A stretch of DNA of 64,000 nucleotides from Brugia malayi (lineage: Eukaryota > Nematoda > Chromadorea > Rhabditida > Onchocercidae), in assembly GCF_000002995.4 (NCBI RefSeq), contig NW_025062478.1, positions 4,626,001 through 4,690,000 on the forward strand, given 5' to 3'. Under the pieces are notes generated by a model. It did no database searches. It saw only the letters and a program-made list of their open reading frames with translations, and was not told where the DNA came from. Within the stretch, counting starts at the first letter, position 1. Each line of letters starts with the position of its first letter. Made by a program: the position numbers and the translations under genes. Positions 34,201 through 47,500 of this stretch are shown here, piece by piece.

Positions 34201-37200
34201 GCTGTCGTGGAAAGCGAGGATCTTCTTACATGGTGTCAAAGGGTGACCAGTGATTATCCTTCAGTCAGAATAACCGATTTTGCGTATGTTTTTATTTTTG
34301 CAGTAGGACTTAATGCAGTAGATGATGTTGAATTTATCGTCGTCCCATCTCAATGTTTAATCTTAATTGTGAAATTAAAATTGTATCTATCTTATTTTTT
34401 TTGCAGGAAAAGCTTTCGTTCAGGTCTTGCGTTCTGTGCAATTATTCATCGCTATCGCCCAGATTTGCTTGGACCGTTTAGCAAACTGAATTTTACAGAT
34501 TCACACAGCAACCGCCTTGAGAATTGTCGCAAGGCATTGGATGCTGCTACTTTGATTGGCGTTGAAAAGTAATCATTTGTTTATCTGCTAAAGTCATTTA
34601 TTTAAACCGCATAAATTGCTTTCGATCCTATAAAGTATATGTATTCCTTATCGTTGAGAAATATTTCTTTGTTCTTCATAATTCTTGCTACTTCATTTTT
34701 GCTATCTTCATTCATGTTTTATTTCTTTGTCTAGGAAATTGGATCCTGGCATAACTGTAACATTACCAGATCGAAATGATATTCGATGTTTCTTGTCTGA
34801 ATTACGCATGCTTCTTGTGGATGTTCCAGCTATTAAGCGTGAATCGAGTGTGAATGAATCGGACTGTCGAATATCCTCACTCTTCAATCTGTCAGAATCG
34901 GAAGCAAATGTGAGTATTTCCTATGAACTAAAAGTGAAGAAATATTTAGTCTTATGAGTAGAATTTAAAATTTTGATAGAAAGAACATTAAAACAGTTTT
35001 CAGGAATATTTTTAATCTCAATTTTTTTATGATCTAGTCTTATGAGCTTCTCTTTGATCTGAAAAGTTTTGAATTCTTTCCTCGTTCAGAATTTTTTTTC
35101 GCGGAACACATATTAAAAACTGTTCAGGTTATGAGAGAGCTTGAAATTTTACGTAGACAACGTGAACGTGACGAAGCCGTCGATCTAACCAATATCACAG
35201 TGAGTTACCAACTATTCATAAGCTTACTCATAGGAAACTTAATATTTTCTCAAAAATAAAATAAAAAAAAATCTTTGTTTTTATAAGTGGTTGATTTTTA
35301 AAAAGTGAAACAGCGATTTTCACATTTTGACATTTCCTTTTTTTTACTTTTCTGACCAAGAAGAAGGATTTTTCAACTGTTTCTACACGTCATCCCTTGG
35401 AAAAAGGCATATTTACATGTGTAGTTGTACGAAATGTGCCAGTTTATGTTTCTCACAGTTACGCTGTGCTGTTATTGTTGTATTCTTTTTCTCTATTTTC
35501 GGCTTTATTTCCATGAAATGAGCTTATTGCGTTTTGTCTTAATTACAAATAAATTTTAATTTTGTCCAACCTAAATTTAAGGATGAAGACCGCACAAAAT
35601 TCAGCGCCGTTGTACCAGCCTCCCAGAAAGTGAAAGATATAAGAAATATGGAAACCGAAAAAAGATCAGAAAAACTGAATGATCCGTTTGATTCTGATTC
35701 TGATTCCGACGGTGCGAAGTAAGCAGATGTTTTTTCTCGCTTTTAATCATTTTTGTTAATAATGAAAAAAATTTACGCCTAGAATTGTCTTTCTTAAAAA
35801 ATAGCTTAAATTTATTGTATCGTAACATCGCTGATGATATTACTGTTGTTCTTTACAAAATAATTTAAGAAAGACATAGTTATTAATTTGAGTTATTTCT
35901 CAGTGTACATTATTGGTGTTTCACTATAGTCAAGAGCAATGCATTGGTTGTCGGTAGCTTACTCTGGAAAGGAGTATTATATTTTAGGTCATTTTTTCAA
36001 CAAGTACAAGTTTTTTGTCAAGGCTATTTGATTGTTATTTTCATTTGGAGTTGAAAAACGCTTTTATTCTCTCATTTGCATGTACTTTTTTAATGTGGAA
36101 ATTTTCATTTGTTCAGCAATCGCGCGACTTATATACCGTTAGCACATCAGTCAAGCATTAATAGAAATGCAGATGTTAATGTAAATATTAACACAGCTCC
36201 GATTTCATCGGTTGTTACAACTCGTCATGTAGAGTTGATGAAAAAACGTCAACAGATATCTTCTGTTCCGTCTGTAATTACTGATTCTACGGATGCAGTT
36301 GCACGCGAGAGGTAAACAAAATTGGAAGCGGTTTTTAAGTCAAATTTATATTTTTTTCATTTGTTCTATGTTAATGTTCACAGATTTAGAGTCAGCTTTT
36401 AGCAAATAATGAGGAAACTTTTTGGAAGATTGTTATAGTCTTTTTTTTTTTGAATTTGTACTTTGACCTTTTCTAATTTTTTAATTAGGATTTCAACCAT
36501 AAATATACTTCCCCAACTTCATAACAGTTTCCCTACTTTAATCCATTAGACTGGAGTCTCTACCTTCGTTATAGATAATAAACGTTGTAGCATGCGATAA
36601 ATTCTGAATTGGAATGAACAAAATGTAGTATCATTTGTTTGTTTGTTTTTTAGACGACATCGAGAGGAGGCTCGACGCTTAATGAATGATGCCGCTTCCG
36701 ATGGTGCAACACTAGTAATTGGTGGTAGTGCACCAACAACGGCCCATCAGTCTCCAGCAGGTTTGTTTAATTTCCAAAACAAAAGTAGGCTAAACGCTTT
36801 TACTACTTTGTGTTTTGATATCAGTGTTTGTTGGGTGAAGTGTTGCCGATTTTTGTAATGCGATTTTGTATGGCTTAGATAGTTGAGAAGTTTTGAAATA
36901 TGAATTCTCTTAATAGAGTGCAAATGACGAGATTAATTTGTTAAAAAGAGCATTTTTTTGCACAGTGGAATATTTTTTTAAGCAAATTAACTAGTGACTA
37001 TCCCCATATGATCTGGCTGTGGTAAAGAAGTAAAGAATATAGGTATTGTATAAAGTGCGACAGTAGACTCAAATTAATTACTTAAATAAAACAACTCCAA
37101 TGTTAAAATTTAAGTACTGGATTCTGATGGTGACTTAAGTCATAAGGTTCCATCGTATTGACTATTTTCCAGTCAGTAATTTAAGAATTTTTTTGTAAGG

Positions 37201-40200
37201 ATTAAAATGAACTGATTTTTTATTTGTTCCAGTGTTGTATTTTCGTTCCTTTTTTTAACTTTTGTTCGCTTCTTAATGACTCTAATAGCTGTTGTTTGTT
37301 GTGTGCAGTGGCAACTACGTCTGGCTTGCTTCGAAAGCTGCCGCCATTTGCCAGTAAAGATGTTGGAAGAAGCAATTTACATACACTTGGTGCGTATATA
37401 ATATATTTTAATTAGCCAGTAATTCTTTGTACTCATAACATAGGTGACTTCCTTAGCTATGGAATAGTTGTATTATAGATATGCAAGGGGAATTTTTCCT
37501 GATTTCGAAGATAAATTCTCAATTTAATTTAGTTTCTGCACATGCTTTCATTGGCTAGAAGAAAATGTAGAATTAAGTTTTCATTGGCGATATCCAGGAG
37601 GTCGATTCAAAAATTGTTCTTTTTCTCTAACCGATTTTTTGTTTATCACATTGCAAACCAAGATATAAACTTTTATCTTCAGCTACTAAATCAGATTAGA
37701 TATGTCTTCCAAGTAAATTTTGTCCATCTGCTGTGTTCATTGTATGAATAACTTATTGATAGAGTACAAAAAAATCATTTGATATTATCCTTCAATTCTC
37801 TACTTTTTTTCCAGAGTGGTTTTAAGATTTCCTTGATTTCAGTTGTATGAGAAAAATATTCGTAACGGATACCTTATGTTAGATATTATGAGACACAAAA
37901 ATTCATATATGAACTCATTATGACATTCCGAAAGAAATGAATTTTGTATGTTCTATAGCAAACGTGAATGCGCTTTAATGCATATTTGTAGAATTGGTTA
38001 CTCCAACGGTGAAAATTTACAATTTCAAAAAAATTCAACCTTCTCCAACGTCTCAACGTGAAATATGTGCGTTTGTTGTGTTTTTTCTTCTTTTTCCGTA
38101 ACTTTTTTCTATTTACCTCTGTCGCATTTTTGTCTTTTTTCTACATTTTTTTTTTGCCTGCTCAAGCTTTAAAAAAAGTGGGTAGTTAAACAATTTGCTT
38201 TAACCGAACTTCAAAACTGTATTGAGTATTTTGATCGTTTTTCAACGGGCTGCATTTGCCATATGTTATGCATGCCAACTATCATTTTGTTGCTAAAAAT
38301 ATTACAAACGATCGAAAATTGCGTGCGATAGTTTTTTATTTTAATGCATTATATTTTATTCGCTCTTTGCAAGAAAAAATTTATGGCTTCATTTAGCACT
38401 AGTGACTGCAAAGCTTATTTATATTAGAAAAATTGTTCCTTCGGCTGGGATTTGGCAGTGAATGTTCTTTTTTGGTGTAGTAATGTCAATTATTAGTTCC
38501 AGTGTTAAAAGTCGGTATATTCTGGTCAAACGTACGATCAGCCGACACTTTACAATTCTTAACTTCTTAAAAATGTAAAATAAGTGGATTTAAATACATT
38601 TCAGATGAAACACCAGTATCTTCGCCACATGAAAGATCTACTGGAAGATTGTCAAGCAGCATTACTGATGTAAAGTTTTCATTTTATCTCTTTTACCTCC
38701 TTTAGAATGTAATTCACCCATCAAAGTGCTCAATAAATAGGACCATTGCTCAATAGGCTGGTAGTATTTTATACGTTGATAATGCATTTTGGTAGATTGT
38801 TTAAGATTATTCTTGCTTGCTCGGCTTTTTTAATTGTACAAATAGAGATGACTTCTATGGCAGTTTTATTGTAGGGTAAAAGCTGAGAGATGAAACAATA
38901 TTTTTTTTTCTTGGTCTGTTTCAAAGTAAGGAAAAAGCCAGATTTCTTTGGATTGCAGTATTTTTTTTTTTAGTAGCGTATGCAGTATAATGAAAAATAT
39001 GCTGAGAGTATTGACTTTGTTGTTAATTTATTCCAGATTCAAAAAAGTAGCCTCGGTGTCACGCTAGATAGAGCAAAAAGGTATGGCAGCATGAGAGGTC
39101 AGGAATTAATTGAAAGCGTTGCAAAAGTAGCTGGGCGAGCGGTTGGTAATATTAGTTTTACCTAAATTATTTATTAGGATATTAGTTTTAATTAATTTTA
39201 CTAATAAAAGCTAAAGTGATTACTAAAGTTCTCATCGTCATCTAGTCAGTAGATGGAGTTAAATTATAGAAACTCAAACTTGGATGGTTCTTTGTGATTG
39301 AATGTAGTTTATTTCATGATTATTCTAGTACCGATAGATTTTGAATGCTTTCATGTATGGTATCCTGTTGTTGCTCAATTGTAGATTTCAATTGTGGATT
39401 TCGAAAAAATCTTAAGATCGGTTAGATTTAATTTTTTTTTTCAGTTCACACCATCTTTATCAACTTCGGATAATCCTGTAAATGCAACACCAACGCGAAA
39501 ACTGATTTCTCAGTGGGAAGTGAGTTCTTTCCAGTTCGCGTTTCATTTGTTTTTTGGATTCTCCTAAACTTTATTCACTATCTCAACTGGGCTTTTCTTT
39601 TTTAGGACTCCGTGTAATCGAGAGTCTGTCTAACTTGGCTAGGCTGACACTGTTCTTTTCAATCCTACTATATATAAAATAATTCTTGAAGTATTCGGCT
39701 ATATTTGGTTGGTAAATTTATTTAAAATGTTTTTTTTAAGAAAGATGGAGCGGACTTGGAAAAGATTCAGGCAGAGTTAAACTGCCTTTCGAAACGTTTG
39801 GCACAAGTTTCTGGTGAAGATGAAATTATCTGTTCACAACTTATGAAAGCAAGTTAGATTTTGTTTCATTTTGTTTTATACTTTAGTATTCGCTTTTGGT
39901 TTTCTGAAGGAATATTGAAAAAGTCGAATTTCTCAACTACGTAATCAGTAAGGTTTGTCAAACTCTCAATTTTCCAGAAGTTTCGTCGGAAGAAGAGGAA
40001 CGTTTATTGCAAGAACATATGAGGTTACTTACAGAAAAAGATGCCATTGTTAGACGAACGGAATATTTTAATGTTCTGGAACAGTTACGTGAGGTGGAAG
40101 ATGAAATAACAAAATTGCAGCGTAAATTAGGCTCTGCTTCTGTTATTGATCGTAAGCTCATCAGTTTATTGTGTATTGGATTCAGTATTTTAAATGTTTT

Positions 40201-41012
40201 AATTTTCTTTTAGATTTTAAATTTTGTTGCTTTCTTGAAGTCGTTCTGTTGTTCCTTATCATTCTAACAAACTATCGGCATATTTTCTGTTAAAAAATTC
40301 CTTCTTCAAGATGGAGACGATCTTCACCGCAATGCCTGATTTTTGTTAGCACTAAAGGACTGGTCGCTTCAAATAATTTTGCTTGAAAAAAATGATAGAA
40401 AAAGTGTTTTTTAGCGTACCATACAGCTTTCATTTGTAGAAATTGATAAGACTGAAGATGACAAACAGAAGATTGATAAAATGATGGATGATTTGGTTGC
40501 GTTAGTGAACAAAAAAGATCGCTTATCACAGAAGTTGATTAGCCATGAAGCCGAGTAAGCCTCTCGCTAGCTTTTATCGGATAACTGGTTTTGTTAAATC
40601 TAACTTTCCAAAATCGAAATGTTGCTTTTTTTAGTGTCAAACATATTTCAATAACAAAAAACATGGAGGAAGGTAATGTAATATGTTAGCCGCCATGTTA
40701 ATCGTAATGTAATATGTTAGCCGGTAATTTTCTGAATTTTTCATAAAAGTTCCCATCTTAAGTTGATTATTATTTACCTTGTTGTATTTTGCTTATTCAG
40801 TATTATTTTCCTCCATGATTGTAAAATGGAACACTTTGATTTTGTTATGTTTTTGTAAGCTATAAAATGAAAATATTTGCAGAGATGAAGAGATAGATGA
40901 AAGGGATCGATTAACTCTCGAAGCAGCTGCGAATTTTTCACGTGGCACCGAACAACCATTATCAGCTTCCAAAAGGATAATAACTTGGATTCGGTCAGAA
41001 ATTAGTAGCTGA
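31250..41012 (+). CDS. ehbp-1: EH domain-binding protein 1 orthologue
   Basis: The protein is 915 aa from 21 coding exons: 31250-31389, 31721-31964, 32248-32363, 32602-32663, 33010-33228, 33712-33799, 34110-34283, 34407-34568, 34735-34909, 35128-35199, 35582-35718, 36117-36311, 36654-36760, 37309-37389, 38605-38669, 39037-39141, 39445-39519, 39741-39852, 39978-40151, 40440-40554, 40883-41012. Residues 1-165 form the N-terminal C2-like domain (MTSVWRRIQ, KWHPQTVVV, RGLIVWPS, DKEWTLLVEE). Residues 326-435 are a calponin-homology domain (LLTWCQRVT, SGLAFCAIIHRYRPDLL). The last 170 form a coiled bMERB domain that in the family binds Rab8/10-class GTPases. A DPF tripeptide lies near residue 520. 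EHBP1 links endosomes and actin in endocytic recycling, with RAB-10 in C. elegans. The start is the first ATG after the TTTTAG acceptor at 31204. The donor at 39142 (GCG|GTTGGT) is non-ideal. Confidence 0.95.
40673..40723. repeat. two-copy 31-bp tandem duplication in ehbp-1 intron
   Basis: GTAATGTAATATGTTAGCCG occurs at 40673-40692 and 40704-40723. It lies in the last intron and is probably recent replication slippage. Confidence 0.9.
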
Positions 41013-44000
41013 AAAAAAAATCAAAAATGAGTATTCGAACCTCTTTTTGTTTTGTTTTATTATTGATATATATAGACAAACTTTATTTTCTGCTATATTT
41101 CTCTGTAGCTTCCATGATGAGCAGTTAATTCCACTAAGGTGCTCTTTGATATATTAATCATTTTATCGTAATTCACATTATATTTAAAATCCATATTTTC
41201 AGTAGTACCATTTGCATTTGTTAAGAAATCATTAATTTCGAGCTGGTTTTATTTACAAATGTAAAATTAGTGAATTGTAGTTTTCATTAATTTTTTTTGC
41301 CGAAGGCATGGGTTATGCACCCAGAAAAATAGAATAATTGATATTAAAAAGTCATGGCTCGTTTAAAATTTGGCAAACGTGCATGTCGATTTTATGTAAA
41401 TAAGTTAATAATTTGATTAATTAGTTGGAATTTTAGTCGTTTAGGAATTTTATCAGACATTTAAAATAATGTACCGGTAATATTTTTTAATTTTTTCGAT
41501 ATCTTTGTATTATATTTTTATTATAATAACCAAACTAGATGAGATTTTCGTAATCATTAGGGTTTTAGATTATACTTTCCATTATTTTCTGCCATATTAA
41601 TCCTAAATCATAATATCTCAGTGGAATCTTCTGATTACATTTTTTGTTTGGGTATTTCAACAAAAAAAAAATCTTGATTGGATATTCCCAGCTGAAAATA
41701 TAAAAAGTTATTATTCCCTTGCTCACCTGTATAATAAGTGAATATCTACTGCCATAAAATTGCTGTAAATTTTCAAAAGATATCAGTCATCCCCTACTTA
41801 TTTATTCCGTATTTTTCCTTTATGATGCCATTGCAGTGCGACAGTGCATTATTCGGAAAGAACTCACGTTGTTAGCCGTCAAACCATTTCAGTCGTTTGA
41901 TATGTACTTTTTTCCTAGATTACCGGTTTTTAATTAATTTCAGAAATTTTCAAATTCATTAGTTGAAGTACTGCGAATGATTGATAATAAATCTTTTTTC
42001 TCTGCAGAACCCTTCATTTATCTCTTTCTTTGATCTCTGTAATAATTTTTTTTACAAATGATATGCTTATATTTGCAACATTTACAATAATTAGTGTATA
42101 TGTAGTTTACATCAATTATGTTTTATGCACGACTGGTTGATTTGTTCGATTTCACCAACATTCGTTCTTCGAGTTTTCGCGTTGTCGAATGGCTTGTTGA
42201 CCTAGATGGAAATGATTTTAGGTGATGTTAAAGTGATAAGATAAATAATTGATATATATATATTAGTCAATGTTTTCCAGCTGTAGTGTTTGTTAATTGC
42301 TTCACTATAGCATAATCTGTACAATATACATCATTTTGTGATTTATATGGTACTTTAGCCACGATTTTTTTGCTGGAATTTGAAAGTGAAACAAATGATA
42401 CATTTCATAAGATGGAGATTAAAAATCAGCAAGTGAAAATGTTTTGAAAGACTGACTTCATTGCCAATATACAGAGTTCATCTGTTCAAAACTTTCCATC
42501 TTCTGTTATCGTTGCTATGCCTAGTATATGGGATTGCTTCATTGCTTTTATAGCCAGCTACTTTAATTCCTCGCCATGATCAACTCTGCATAGCTCATCT
42601 TTTCTCATTCTGTTCTAGTCTTTTATTTATATCACGTTTAATTTGTATATTTTTCATTTTCCCTACTATCTTTTTGCTTATATGCCTCTAATAAAACGAA
42701 ACAAAGTTGACAAACGCAGCACATTTACAACTACAATAGACATATAGGTAAATAGGTACACACATACTGGTAAATATGTGTAGACGTTATGAGAGAATAG
42801 TTTAGTGTTGCAGACGGAGAATTCATAGCAGTTATGCTTGTCATTTTAATTCAGCAATTTAAAAACTACATCGATCATTTGGAACGGTGAAATTATGTGC
42901 ATATTTCCAGAGCAGTTACTCTTGAAATGTGCTTGACATTTTAAAATGCAATTTTTAAACTATAGAATCAGTAAGTTTAATTTTACGTAAAGACTGGTCA
43001 GGAAAGCTGTGCTAATAAGTTCTAATTATTGAAATAGTTAAAACAAATAACCTGTCTGGTAAGTAATAAGATTGAAATAAAACGAAATTTTGGGTCTATT
43101 AGTTTACTGAAAGAGTTCGGGAATTTTCATAAATTTTTTTCATCTTCATTGAATGATTTTTTCTTTGATTCCTGATAAGCAATCGTTTGTCATTATCACT
43201 CTATTATTCATTAATTAAACTGTTCATTGCTGATATCATCTATTTATCACTGATACTCTTGTATAAGCTTAGTTGAACTTTTCGAGAATATCATTTTTAT
43301 TGCTTCCATTTCTTTGCCATTTCCATATTAAATTTTAGGAAATATAAACATTATTATAAGTACTCTGATAAATTCTCTCTTTGCCTCGGAGACGAGTCGA
43401 AAATTTCTGAAAGTTCTCGTGAAATTAAGAAACAGTGAAGATTTCTATGTATTATATAAAATTATAAGATGTAGCATTATCGTAAAATGCCTATGATATA
43501 ACTGAAGACTATGGCTCATTTTTGAATAGCCATAAGTAAAACTGCCAAACATTCAAAATCGTTATCATAAGCTGAAGTTTTAACTTGAACGAAGAACGAA
43601 AGTAAACCAATAACAATAAGTGATAAGTATAAAATTATAAGATGGAATATTGATATCTCTTAAACAGATTTTGCTAAATTTATATAAACAAATTTGTCAC
43701 ATATATTTGAATCATTTTGGTTTGACAGAGCAGATATAAAGGAAAACTTCGTTGATTCAAAAATGCTTTTTCTTCAAAGTTATATTTAGTTACCATGAAA
43801 GCGATTTAGATTTAAAAAACGGAAAAAAAAGACAAAAAAAACTCCTGAGCAAGTAATAATTTCTGTAGCAATTCTGTGATTAATAATAAAAATTTGAAAT
43901 TGCGAAATGATCTAATTATTTTAAATTTTATTGGGATCATTAGATAAGTTTTTGATGAATAAAACACACTCTTTCGATTACTCATCTGTATCATTCTCGA

Positions 44001-44503
44001 TCATCGGATCATTCTAACTAATTCATCCAATTGATTTGACAAACCCGAAATGAATGCATATGCATCAATGTTTACATTGGAATTGAATATGAATTAAATA
44101 CTGTTTAGCTGGAATGTTAAAGTATTCCACATTTAAGTATGTCAAGTAAGTAAGTAATAAATTTTAAAAAATAATTTTTCATTTTTTTTTTCTTGAATTT
44201 TTTTTTTTAATTGAAATAAGTTGAGCTAATTAGATAATATTTGAAATGAACACTACTAGAATAAAATGAAATAAAAGTGATATGAAATGCTGGAAAGCAC
44301 TTATTCTTTGATCATAACAACATATCTATTGATTGGTAAAGATGAACCAATTTTAATTTTGATATTGATTTTAGTCCAACTTCAGTTCTGTCTCAAATAA
44401 AATAATTGTTGTTTGATCGGTTGTTCGTTCCTCTTTCTCTGTGCTTGCTCGTTCGTTCTTCCAATGTGTTTATGAGGAAATTTTGTGCTTCGGTGGGATA
44501 ATA
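41013..44503. other. intergenic, ehbp-1 3' flank and rgef-1 5' flank
   Basis: No exon is convincing. The first part probably includes the ehbp-1 3' UTR. A pyrimidine-rich, slightly GC-richer stretch just before 44504 is the likely 5' UTR or promoter of the next gene. Open frames here are short and AT-driven. Confidence 0.6.
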
Positions 44504-47500
44504 ATGACAGCATTCTCTCCTTGTTGCACGGGTGACATCGAAAGTATTGATTCCGCTTTGCTCTCATCTGTGTATGCCATCTGTGCATTTGTCTCCAGTG
44601 GACAAGTACTTAGGAGAGCCTAGGATTTGACCGATCCAAAGGCATTTTTCTGCTTCAAATAAAACTCACAGACCTTTTTGAGGTTGATCCGATGCATCGG
44701 TGTTGATGCTTGTTCAGTGCTTTTCATTGATACCATTGCTCAATCCTTTACTTTCTTTCCCTTATTCTCTATTCCTTGTTATCCCTCTCTCTCTCTCTCC
44801 TTTTTTCCAAATAAGTTAGTATATATAAGTTTACAAGCAGAAAAGGAAGGGCAAAGACGAATTAAATTTTTCTCGATAAACCATTTCGAGGAAAACCAAT
44901 AATAGTTTTTACCAGAATTTTAATTTTTAATTTTAAATTTTCACTTTTTAAATTACTCATTTATTTTTATATTTACAAACGTTTTATTTACACAAAATGT
45001 TCATTCCGTTTTGTATGCTTTTCTAACAAACTATACTAGCAATTATCATTGAGAAGAATACGAAAGAATTTATATCAAAAACAAAATTGCAATTTCTTAA
45101 AGTTTTTTCCTTTTTGTTTCTGAAATTGATTTTTTTTTTTTTTTTTTTTGCATCCTTAAATATGTTATTACTGTATAAGCTATCCTAGTGTACTAACTAA
45201 ACGAATCAGAATATTCTGATTAGTTGAGTTCATCTGAATTACTCTAGGTAAATTGGGATGATTGGACTTCTTAAAAGTGGCTAGCGATTTTAATAGCCAA
45301 ATGAATTCATTAGCTTTTTCTTTGCATTAACACATGAATGCTGCATTTTTTTTTTGCTTTATATTTTATCTTTTGCTATGCATAATTTTATCATATGCTT
45401 CTGAACTTAAAGTTACTTTTTCTTCCTTCAATTTCCTTACACCTTTAATAAAAAGTTTTACCAGTACCAATACACATACACCTTCAGACTTAAAGATGTA
45501 TGTGTATTTTGAATGATTCATACTGTAATTGATTCATTCACTTGAAGTATTATTTACATATATTCTAACTAATAATTATATCATAAATATTCCATAAGTT
45601 CAAAAAACTTCGAAAAATTTTTTCCAAAAATTTTTTTTTACATTAAATTACTGACTGTTACATTTCTTTTAAGCACTCTTTCTTCTTATTTTTAACAATT
45701 ACAATTAATGCTAAAGAGTTGTTGAATGATCGCAAATAATTTATTGCTATTTATATTATATTAATAGAATATTATAGGACTTTTAATTTGTTTTCTGTTT
45801 ACGATTTGTCGTCTAATATACAATTGAATTATACATCGATCATTTAATATTAAGCAGATGGAAAAAAGAGAGACACGACAAGTTAAAAGGAAACAATCTG
45901 AAAGCAAATTACATTTTAACTTTTATTCCATCACCTGGTATAATTGAATCCAATTTATTGCTATGCTGAAAAATTTGCTACAAAAAGTGAATTGGAGATT
46001 ATTCTTTTAATAATCTTTGAATTGATAATGGTAATTGTTATTATTATTATCAATACTTAAGCTTAATCTTGTCTTAATTATCCGACCAATTTCAAAATTA
46101 TGTTTTAGTTCACTAAAAATTATTGATGTATATTTGTTACAAAGTATTAAATATATTTAAAAATATTAAGATGTGTTTCAAATTGGATGATACGGTTGGT
46201 TGTAATCTAAGGATAAAAATAATGATAAGCAAGCAGCAATTCTTATCTTTATGACAACAATCACAGTCAGCCATAATACACCTCTTACAGTACCTCAACT
46301 TGTCCAAATTTGTATCACATTTTTTGGTTAGTTTATTTTTTCCTTTTTCTTACAAAAATCAAATGAAGCTTTGAGATAAAATTAAAATATTGTTACAGAA
46401 CAGCTGGATGTAAGTAAATGTTCAATATATTGAATTAATGATAATCACTATTACTCAGTTATTAACATCATCATATAATCTTTGACTTCATGAAAATTAC
46501 ACCTTTATTCTGCTTATTGCTTAACACTAATTGAAAATTGTGCTATAAAATAATAAAGATTTTAAGTTTAACAACATGATAATTCAATTTGTCAATGTTT
46601 TCATGCAGTTGATAATTTCAATTTGAGATGGTGACGAAGATGTAGGAAAAGATTCTCTTCCATGGGCATTATTTCATGTTCATGAATGGTTTGTTAACAG
46701 TTGTGAGCTGATGGCACATTTCATATCAATTTTTTTAGTTAGTCAATTTTTTTTCTTCTTAATTTGATTACCAAATTTCAATTTTCTCTTCAGGAATATC
46801 TTTTGAGTTTTCACTATGTTTAATCCGTAATTCACAATATTCATTGTTACATTGTCATTTATCCGATTTGAATTAAAATTACAAAACTTTTCCGTAAAAA
46901 TTAAGAAATGACAAAAATGATTAATTTCATATGCGACCTAACTTATAATCATAAAATTTGTGAATAAAAGTGTTAGTGATATGATTTTCTTAATTATTAA
47001 TTTTCACACAGATTCAATAGATAGTTAAAGTGAAGAAAGTTCTATGTAAATCTTTTCCAAAATAATATGTTTCATTATTATTCAACATATAATCAATCAA
47101 TCAATCAGTTTGATGAACTTACTGAGAAAAGAGAAGAAAGTTTTATGTATGTAAGATACTTTAAACACATTTTTATTTAAATTTTAGTGATGTTCCATTT
47201 AAATTCTTTCATTCCGAATTGAAATATTAGTTCTACAGTAGTAACTACGAATATTATCAGTAATTTTTATCAGTAAAATGATCTTTGAACAAAAGAGCAA
47301 GAATTGCAGTGTTACTTTATCTAGTCGAAAAATTTATTTAGGATGCGGTGAATGACAGTGGTACTCGTTTACGGATATGTCGAGCAGTTGGATACTGGAT
47401 CCGGATATGTCCAACACATTTCGATGCACCTTTATGTAAGCTTGTTGAACGCCTTAAATTGTTAGCTGTATCGAGAAATGTGCCCAATTCTGCAGCACTT

